Source of the DNA: Adiantum capillus-veneris
Taxonomy: Eukaryota; Streptophyta; Polypodiopsida; Polypodiales; Pteridaceae
Direction of reading: 5' to 3'
Assembly (NCBI GenBank): GCA_014529385.2
Contig: CM043963.1
Coordinates: forward strand, 100,247,412 to 100,311,411
DNA: 64,000 nucleotides
Shown: positions 56,880 through 64,000 of the stretch, piece after piece
Numbering within the stretch: position 1 is the stretch's first letter
Layout of the letters: every line of letters starts with the position of its first letter
Made by a program: the position numbers and the translations under genes
The notes under the pieces: generated by a model
What the model was told of the DNA's origin: nothing
The model's input: only the letters and a program-made list of their open reading frames with translations
The model's database searches: none

Positions 56880-58200
56880 AACCGCGGTCTATATTGCAAC
56901 CGATTTAGAGCCTGAAGAAGAAGAACTGCTAACACAACTTCTCAAGAAGTATAAATATGTGTTTGCATGGTCCTACAAAGACCTCAAAGGAGTTGATCCA
57001 TCGATATGCCAACATACAATTCCTTTGAAATCAGATGCCAAACCTAGCAAACAATGTCCTTATACATATAATGACACATTTGCTAAACGAATGAAAGAGG
57101 AGACTGACAAACTAGATGCTGAATTCATCTATGAAATCGAACATACAGATTGGGTGTCACCCATTGTGGTTATCCCCAAAATGAACCAAAAACTACGAGT
57201 GTGTATAAACCTCAAGAAGATAAATACAACCATCATAAGGGACAATTATCCCTTGTCGATCACAGAACATGTACTTGAGAGGGTGTCCGGGAAACGGGCT
57301 TATTCCTTTCTACATGGGTTTTCAAGATACAACCAACAGGCAATTGCAATAGAGGATCAACACAAAATAGCGTTTGCCACAGAATGGGGAATATATGCGT
57401 ATCGAGTTATGCCTTTTGGCTTAACTAATGCCCCAGCTACCTTTCAAAGGTTAATGACGCATGCATTCAAAGAATACCTGAGAATATTCTTAGAAATATA
57501 CATGGATAATCTTTGTGTACACTCTCTTCTACAAGAGGAACATATTGACCATTTGCAAAAGGTATTTGAAAAATGCAGAACATATCGAATTTGTCTTAAC
57601 CAGGAAAAGTATATTTTTATGGTTAGGCAAGTCCGCATCTTAGGACACATTGTCTCAAGAAATGGCATAACCACAGACCTAGACAAAATCAAAGTCATAG
57701 TAGACTTGCCCAAGCCTACTAATGCGAAACAAGTGCAATATTTCATGGGACACTACGAATATTATCAAAGATTCATATATATGTATGCAGTCATCGCACA
57801 ACCTCTGTATCGTTTGTTAGTCAGTTTTGACTGGACTGAGGAGTGTGAAACTTAATTCCAAAAGCTGAAGGAAAACCTTGTATCAACACCTGTACTTAAA
57901 GCAACCGATTGGGAAAAGATATTCCATGTTCACATTGATGCATCTGCATATGCAATCGGGAGCATTCTGGCTCAACCTGGAGATGGAACAATGGATTTTC
58001 CAGTTTGTTATGCAAGCTGATAGTTAAACAGTGTAGAAAAGAACTACACAACCATCGAAAGAGAGGGGTTAGGAATGATTTATGCTGTTCTTCACAGATC
58101 ATCAAGCTCTTTTGTATCTGGTAAATAAACCATGCAATACCGGGAGAATTGTACGCTAGTTTATTATATTGCTAGAGTTTGATTTCACAGTGGTAGTCAA
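56880..58200 (+). pseudogene. Second gypsy element, RT and RNase H
   Basis: RT: LLKKYKYVFAWSYKDLKG, TDWVSPIVVIPKMN, RVCINLKKINTTIIRDNYP, VMPFGLTNAPATFQRLM and the active-site block IYMDNLCVHS, where the usual YxDD is YMDN, so the second catalytic Asp is lost. ILGHIVSRNGI follows. A stop at 57853 precedes RNase H (FHVHIDASAYAIGSILAQ, NYTTIEREGLGMIYAV), itself broken by stops and cut short near 58120. Confidence 0.8.
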
Positions 58201-58214
58201 AAAGGGTAAAACTC

Positions 58215-58650
58215 ATGGATCATCTTTCAAGGCTACACAACGGGGAAGCTCCTGACGGAGTAGATGATGACATACCAGATGCTTATCTTTTCAATATTGA
58301 AATGATACCCAAATGGTCTCAGGAAATTGTTAGCATTCTTTCCTTTGGAGGCAGGTTTGATAACACGGAAGATAGATCCAAACAACAAACAATTCAACAA
58401 ACAAAAAACTTCCAGTTGATTGCAGGACGGCTGTATAATCTAGGATCGGACCAAATTCTACGATTATGTATAAACCCAGAGGAATTCGAGTGTTATCTTG
58501 AAGAAGCACATGTCCAGGACTGTGCATTTCATTGTTCAACAATGAAAACACATCAGAGACTGAAACAGTTAGGGGTTTATTGGCCAACTATGTAAGCGAA
58601 CACACATGCTTATGTTAACAATTGTACTATATGTAGTGCCAAACGACCAG
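58215..58650 (+). pseudogene. Integrase zinc-binding module, copy 1
   Basis: MDHLSRLHNGEAPDG opens 126 codons. IPKWSQEIVSIL is followed by NFQLIAGRLYNLGSDQILRL, CINPEEFECYLEEAHVQDC, then LGVYWPTM, a stop, and NCTICSAKRP. The H..H..C-x2-C layout is the N-terminal H2C2 domain of retroviral-type integrases. The same order of landmarks recurs immediately downstream in copy 2. Confidence 0.65.
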
Positions 58651-58686
58651 TGGATCACGCGACATTGTTTCAGGTAAACATTGCAC

Positions 58687-59569
58687 CTGCATGGAGTCAA
58701 TATATCATTGATTTCTTAACCACAAGGACATTCCTTGAAAACATAACAAGAGCACGGAAAAGGGCTATAGAGCTGGAGGCTCGTGACTTTCAGTTAATTG
58801 GGAACCAACTCTATAAGTGAGGAAAGGACAATCAACTTAGAATCTGTGCAAGTGAAAGTGAATACCTGTTGATTCTAGAACACGCACATGGAGGCATAAG
58901 TGGAGGCCTTTTCTCAGGAGATAAGACGGTAAAAATTGTCTTAACCGCAGGAATATGGTGGCCTACATTACATATGGATGCTGAAGAGTTTGTAAAGCGT
59001 TGTGATGCTTGTCAACGCACCAAGGTTCCGATAAAGAGAGATGAAATGCCACTACGGCCAATGATAGGTGCAAGGGAATTTGAAAAATGGGGCATTGATT
59101 TTGTGGGACCTATTTCACCCCCTGCATATCGCACCCATACCCAATATATCATTGTGGCTACGGACTATCTCACGAAATGGGTGGAAGCCAAGGCAACACA
59201 AAAAGCAGATGCACGAACCACTGCACAATTTTTTTGTATGAGAATGTTTTTGTACGATATGATTTACCAATAGAAATTGTCAGTGATCGAGGAACACATT
59301 TTCTTACTAAAGTCATTGAATATCTGCTAGAGGAATTCATGGTCATACATAGAAAATCTACTCCATATCATCCACAGGCAAATGGACAAGCTGAGGCCAC
59401 AAATAAAACACTATGCATGGTTCTCGCTAAAATTGTATCAGGATCAAGGACAGACTGGGATCAGCAGCTACACTCAACACTATGGGCATACAGGGTAGCT
59501 TACAAAACATCGATAGGAATGACACCGTACAACATGGTGTTTGCCCTAAATGCTATATTACCCATATAG
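58687..59569 (+). pseudogene. Integrase zinc-binding module copy 2 and catalytic core
   Basis: APAWSQYIIDFLTTR and DFQLIGNQLYK (stop) GKDNQLRICASESEYLLIL lead to EHAHGGISGG, GIWWPTLHMDAEEFVKRC and CDACQRTKVP. Then the core: WGIDFVGPISPPAYRTHTQ (first D), a frameshift near 59265, EIVSDRGTHFLTKVIEYL (second D) and STPYHPQANGQAEATNKTL (E). The DDE residues survive, although stops and a frameshift disable the protein. TAG ends it at 59567. Confidence 0.8.
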
Positions 59570-60110
59570 TTTATAATTCCAACTCTACGAGTAGCGAAAC
59601 ACTTAGAATGGAAAGGGCATGAGCTCTCTTCAAGAATAGATGATCTTGAAAAGCTAGATGAACTTCGCTTGAGAGCTGTAGCTTCAATCTATGCTAAAAA
59701 GAGAAGACAAAAGGAGTTTTTTTGACAAGCATGTGCGCACGAAAGAGTTCAAAACAGGTGATTATGTACTTGTTTATACCTTGAAGCAACATGCCAAGAA
59801 ACTTAAAAAGTGAGGGATGGGACCCTTTGTGATTAGTGACCTATCACAAAGCGGAGCTGTCAAGCTTGCTACATTAGCAGGAGAAGAAATGCCAAATTGG
59901 ATTAGTGGGTGTCAATTAGAGAAATATCATATACCACTAACATAGGATATGCTTCAACAAATCCATCAAGAAAAACAACGAATGAAGGAGAAACAGAGGG
60001 TATGAGAAGAAGCCCAAGCAGAGCAAAAGAACGCATTGCAAAAAGAAGGCTTCTACGACAACAACAACAACAACAACAACAACAATGTGGATCACCATTG
60101 TGATTAAATG
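59570..60110 (+). pseudogene. Integrase C-terminus and CAA-repeat tail
   Basis: Degenerate continuation: FKTGDYVLVYTLKQHAKKLK, a stop, and GMGPFVISDLSQSGAVKLA, the GPY/F-type segment of gypsy integrases, ending near 59945. A (CAA)n run at 60058-60085 encodes polyglutamine in one frame. Confidence 0.6.
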
Positions 60111-60139
60111 CTATTCGACTAACGAATTTTGATGAAGAC

Positions 60140-60463
60140 ACAGGGGAGCCAATAATTCCAGTCAAAGTGGGTAACAATCAAGTTGAATCGACGGCATTGC
60201 TTGATTTTGGAGCTCAAGCAAATTTGATCTCTTACAGATTATACAAACAGCTCAAGCCCAAAGGTCAACTACATCCTACTCCACAAGTGCTGGAAAGTAG
60301 TACATCACATTCACTAAAAACATTCGGATGGACTATATTGCATGTACAAGTACATCAATATGTTTACCTACACAAATTTTATATGGTCGAGGATGAAAGC
60401 ACACAAAACCCCATGTTGTTGGGACAACCTTGGCAAAAAGAGTACAATGTGCAGATAGATTGA
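60140..60463 (+). CDS. Second retropepsin-like ORF after integrase
   Basis: An open frame entered near 60140: EPIIPVKVGNNQVESTALLD, FGAQANLISYRLYKQL, SHSLKTFGWTILHVQVHQYV, FYMVEDESTQNPMLLGQPWQ, YNVQID. This is the layout of a retropepsin, with the active site reading LLDFGAQ where D-T/S-G-A is expected and LLGQPWQ as the C-terminal LG-P-W motif. The element already has a protease at about 55500. A second copy beyond integrase is unusual and may be an independent capture or a rearranged piece. F in place of T/S would impair catalysis. Confidence 0.5.
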   Translation, partial: TGEPIIPVKVGNNQVESTALLDFGAQANLISYRLYKQLKPKGQLHPTPQVLESSTSHSLKTFGWTILHVQVHQYVYLHKFYMVEDESTQNPMLLGQPWQKEYNVQID

Positions 60464-61390
60464 AATGTGAATGCAGTCAAGATTCAGCATGCACAACAAC
60501 AACAGGTGGTAGCTTTTGCTCAGCAACCCCGGAAGAATCAGCTGCCTGCCAGCAATGCAATCACTGGATAAAGAGCCAAAAGGAAGGGTGCTACTAAAGA
60601 ACAACATGATACCCGTGGTAAACAAATAGGTAACTTCCAACATTTTTCACTACAAGTATAAAAAGTCACCGATCACAGTGAAGAGATCAGAGTTAGCAAC
60701 ACGAGAAAAACACGTATGGGTGCGGAAGGATAGAAGTGACATGGCAGACAAACCACAATACAACAGAAATAGATAGTTCAACCAAAAACCAAGGGAATAA
60801 AATAGATATGGATCCCAAAGAAAATGCTCAACAACAAGTCAAATACGACTTGCTTATGGATCCTAAAACCGAAGCAAAAGGAACTCCCTTCAGTACAAGC
60901 AACATCAAAAGGGAGACAACTGCATATGAAACCGGCAAATAGATTTATGTGGGTGCCAATCAGCAACAAAACAATGACAAACGAGGCACTAGCAATAAAC
61001 CTACAAAAACCAACAAGGCAAAGCTACACATGGAAAGCAAAAGAGACAAGGTCTACAGCCAATTCCGCCATGAAAATTCTCTCCAAGGAGACAACTACGG
61101 CCATATCAACAGTAGCGGCAAACCACGCGACTTTTGCAAGAAAGACAATCAAACAAAGAGCAGTAGAGTTACAGCTTTTACTTGCAAAGAAAACAGAAAA
61201 CCTCGATGGCGAATGTCAATAAGAATCTTGCTTATACACTTCTCTTGCACATCATTAATTTTTCCATGCATTGACCGAGTATGCATAATATAGGGCCACA
61301 TTACACGGCCAAGCATTAGCACAATTTTTTTCAACCCGTGTACGGCACATACACGGAGGCGATACCTTGTCATCCGGGAGGACTCCGGCT
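60464..61390 (+). other. 3' part of second gypsy element, no clear gene
   Basis: Two overlapping plus-strand frames (60824-61222 and 60949-61293) are Lys/Asn/Thr-rich and lack recognised domains. The sequence is AAAC/CAA-biased. Probably a decayed 3' coding or untranslated region before the polypurine tract. Confidence 0.4.
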
Positions 61391-61404
61391 AGGAGGGGGG
61401 GAGG
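61391..61404 (+). promoter_or_regulatory. Candidate polypurine tract
   Basis: AGGAGGGGGGGAGG after the last readable sequence of the second gypsy element. A 3' LTR would be expected to start just after it, but no LTR partner was found upstream of 44216. Confidence 0.45.
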
Positions 61405-62870
61405 CATTCTCGAATGCGGACCCAATGGCAGAAAGAGCAAAAAAGGGCATGTTTTTTGACTATTTTTAAGGGTTGTTGTTTGATTGTGAAATTTTCTAAA
61501 CTAACCCAAGTACATATGCCCTTATACAGCATGAATCTACAGGTATATGGGACCAAACGCTAAATCAAGCCCCTATGTGTGTGTATATAAGTAAAAATAG
61601 CCATTTTCGGGCAAAATATTGGTAAAACGAAGAAATCCGGTCATAAAAATTGCATGTGAGTGTATATAATGTTTTGCGGTGATGTTTTTGATTTATTATG
61701 ATTTTTGGGGATTTTTTGGGTTTGATTTTCTATTTTCCTTTTAATTTTGCTAATTTTCGGCAAAAAAACTTCAAAAAATACAAAAGGCAGGTGAAAAACG
61801 ATCGTAATGAAAAACCAAAAATATCGGGATGATCAGTGACTATAGGACAACCTATGGTACAATGGGGGTGCAATTATGAGATTGGAGCGGAAAGCGTGTT
61901 TTGGCCAGATTTTGACCGAAACATCAAATTTCTTGTAAACTGGGCAAATGGAGTCCAAATCAAGGAATTTTTGAGCCTAAACCGCATCTCGCAAGAAGTT
62001 GGGAGCAAATGTCAAATTTCATGAAAAGTGGTTCGGGGACCCCATTATAAGAATTTTTCACTTCATTTTAAGCTCATTTCCACTATTGACCTTTGAGAGA
62101 GAGCTCCTGCCACCTAGAGCGAGCGGAACTTCCAGTAGCTTCTACATGCGCATGACTACCCGACGCGCATGTTTGTCGTTTTGTCGTGAAAACTAGCGTA
62201 GAGTTCACACAGAAAGCGGGCAATAGAGACCTACAAGTAGAAGTGGCCACTTAACGGCTAACCCAGAAGCACTGAGACTTCATCGGCAGCTTACCCTAGC
62301 ATATGAGACCAGTCTTGGATGCCCAAAGGCAGTAGAAAACCATCGAGAAAAACCCTAATTTCTAGAGCCCTGCAAGAGGCCACCAAATGGGAAATCGGCG
62401 GAGAGGCGCCCAAATGCTATCAAAATTCATGGGTAGGAGCATCTCAACATGCTCGACAAGTCTATGTAACCCACATGACCAAAAGGTGACCCGACGCGGC
62501 ACTAAACTTCAGAAACGGCATCAGACACACAAAGCGTCAAATAGCTGTCACGGCCAAACGCATGTCCGTTTGCCACCAAACTTCATGAGCGGCTTTCCTA
62601 GACCATCAACAACCAAGTCCTATGGTGGTAGACCACCACAAGTCATCGAAGACATGTAAATGCATCCACAGGTGCTTCTAGAGCGACAAATTGCCAAACG
62701 GAGCTCCGGTAAAGCCAAAGTCGACAAAAACCATACGGCAAGGATCCCCAAGGGATCGGGAAGCTATGGAGACCAGCATCAAGAAATTTCATCGCTGAAA
62801 AGCACACCAAAAGGGACTCAGGGGGACTAAGGGCAGGCACTAGTAGCACCTTCAGTAAAATTTCATCAAG
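61405..62870. other. Unassigned, possible LTR or leader sequence
   Basis: No gene recognised. Contains AT-rich stretches to about 62050, then more GC-rich sequence with GAGAAAAACCCTAATTTCTA near 62341. Minus-strand frame 62643-62993 and small plus frames show no domain. It may be 3' LTR of the second gypsy element or the start of a neighbouring element. Confidence 0.3.
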
Positions 62871-63729
62871 AGACATCCTACGTGTAGGATGTCTCAAGGC
62901 CATTTCTGGGCACCAACCCCAACATCTCTCATCACACAAAGTTTCTGAATAGCCTTTACATGCTAGCCACCAAGTTTCATCACATTTGGACAAAAATTGA
63001 CCTCATATGCACCAAAAAACGCAAAGTTAGGGCATAGAGGCAATAATGGACCATAGACCTACCAAAACTTGTCCAAATCACATGAAACTTGCAAAATACA
63101 TTCATGGGCACATTGACAACCAATCTATGTGGTCACATGCAAAAAATGTTGAAATAGACATCCTACGCGTAGGATGTCTAAATGCATTTTTGTCCTACAG
63201 AGGGTGTTTTTCAATTCTAGATCTATTCATATCACCTTCAAGAGCACATATATCAAGTTTCAAGACATTCTAATCATTTTTGACCCCCAACACCTCCAAG
63301 ATACACCTTTTGAGCCCAAAAACACTACACATGGTCTTACCAACACCAATTCTTGTCCAAATCAAAATCCAAGAGCCAAGAGCTACCCACATAACAAATC
63401 TCAAGCTATTTTGATGAAATAGACATCCTACGCGTAGGATGTCTCCAGCATGAGTTTGACCTTCTGTGCAAGAAATGACATCATGGAAGCCATTACCATG
63501 GTGCAAGGAGCCCATATATCAAATTTCAACCCATTTGAATATCATTTGCCACCTATTATGGACATCCTACCCAATTTGTGAGCCTAAAGCCTGAATCTGC
63601 CCAAAAATGCACTTTTTGATGCCCAAACCCAATTCCAATCACATAGCCATGTTCAACAGGTCAAGGACCACCAGCATGCCAAGTTTCACCAAAAACTGAT
63701 GAAAAAGACATCCTACGCGTAGGATGTCT
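62871..63729. repeat. Palindrome-punctuated array B2
   Basis: The same 24-bp palindrome as array B1 is perfect at 63156-63179, 63421-63444 and 63706-63729, and one step off at 62871-62894 (CGTG in place of CGCG at the centre). A half-site GACATCCTACCC lies at 63561. Palindrome spacings are 285, 265 and 285 bp, and the half-site sits about halfway (140/145), so the basic period is about 140 bp. A loose theme (AAGTTTCAYCA) occurs between sites. The intervening sequence is otherwise strongly diverged. Confidence 0.8.
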
Positions 63730-63895
63730 AAATGATAAATTTTGGCTAGAATTATACTATGAGCACATGCAGGGTTTCCCAAGTTCCTTTTAAGTTTTAT
63801 TTTCAATTTTCAAGTCATTTGGATAGTCAAAACTCAAGTTCTCAGCTAATATGGAAAAAATGCTAACTTCAGACTATTGAGTGCAATAGGATCTA

Positions 63896-64000
63896 TGGCA
63901 GCCGCAAAATCACCGGCAAAAAAGAAGAGGATGACCATAAAAGATTACTTGGAAGAAGTAGAGCCGTTTGTCATCCCAGAAGGAACTCTGAAGCCAACTA
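63896..64000 (+). CDS. Start of an ORF running off the window
   Basis: ATG 63896 opens MAAAKSPAKKKRMTIKDYL and stays open to the window end (35 codons). The N-terminus is basic. It follows array B2 by about 170 bp; in the other element, gag follows array B1 by about 400 bp. By analogy this could be the first gag codons of a related element; that is inference. Confidence 0.35.

Larger units (their letters stand above)
44218..61404 (+). mobile_element. Second Ty3/gypsy element, old, with nested copia
   Basis: Primer site at 44218, 5' untranslated array, gag from 46003 (interrupted 46418-52091), protease, RT, RNase H, duplicated integrase zinc module, integrase core, extra protease-like ORF, and a polypurine tract AGGAGGGGGGGAGG at 61391-61404. 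The 5' LTR must end at 44216 (...CCATCCAACA), but I could not find its start, and no matching 3' LTR is visible before 64000. Many stops and frameshifts, with a YMDN RT active site, so it is long dead. Confidence 0.75.

Noticed and set aside
60140-60463. env-like third ORF of the second gypsy element
   Set aside because: The sequence has retropepsin landmarks and no signal peptide or membrane segment.
62871-63729. CRISPR array
   Set aside because: Regular spacing with conserved short palindromes is superficially similar, but intervals are 140-285 bp, spacers are related to each other, and the context is a plant retroelement.

Overview
This window looks like nuclear DNA of a land plant. The evidence is a spliced GRAS-domain gene, a decayed pentatricopeptide (PPR) array, plant-type Ty3/gypsy and Ty1/copia elements primed by initiator-Met tRNA, LINE and SINE relics, and abundant (GA)n microsatellites. 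The PPR phrasing and the heavy repeat load make a fern or other seed-free vascular plant my best guess; that is inference. Only one ordinary host gene appears complete, the GRAS gene at 14540-16569. Nearly everything else is mobile or repetitive.

Layout. 1-2.2 kb: a module of GA tracts and conserved spacers repeated three times, with a tRNA-derived SINE inside the third copy. 2.2-5.7 kb: microsatellites and a second SINE. 5.7-9.5 kb: decayed minus-strand PPR array with a DNA-level period. 9.5-14.5 kb: two unidentified ORFs, dispersed repeats, the 3' end of a lost GRAS paralogue, a LINE scrap and two more SINE pieces. 14.5-16.6 kb: GRAS gene of the LISCL type with one intron. 17.4-19.95 kb: LINE relic, apparently interrupted by a small LTR element (TRIM, 18960-19639).

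21238-38808: a chromodomain-type Ty3/gypsy element with 1.6-kb LTRs and a perfect 5-bp target duplication. Its pol gene is split by a second insertion of about 9.65 kb (26975-36626) with imperfect terminal inverted repeats. That insert carries a spliced transposase-like gene, a divergent histone H3-like protein that keeps the H3 N-terminus MARTKQT and an H3 histone fold, and three further unidentified genes on the opposite strand. Two large foldback palindromes lie between the two convergent gene groups. This H3-bearing transposon is the most unusual object in the window.

44.2 kb to at least 61.4 kb: a second, older Ty3/gypsy element with an Asp-tRNA-like primer site. It contains a duplicated integrase zinc-binding module and a second retropepsin-like ORF after integrase. 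A nearly complete copia element (46418-52091) sits in its gag. Arrays punctuated by conserved palindromes lie at 41.3-42.6, 44.7-45.6 and 62.9-63.7 kb; spacings are multiples of about 135-145 bp in two arrays and of roughly 124-160 bp in the third.

Functional view: the GRAS protein would act as a nuclear transcriptional regulator. The transposon genes are mostly disabled by single stops or deletions, many consistent with C-to-T decay. Inside the 9.65-kb element, however, TATA boxes, introns and long open frames show it once ran its own set of genes.
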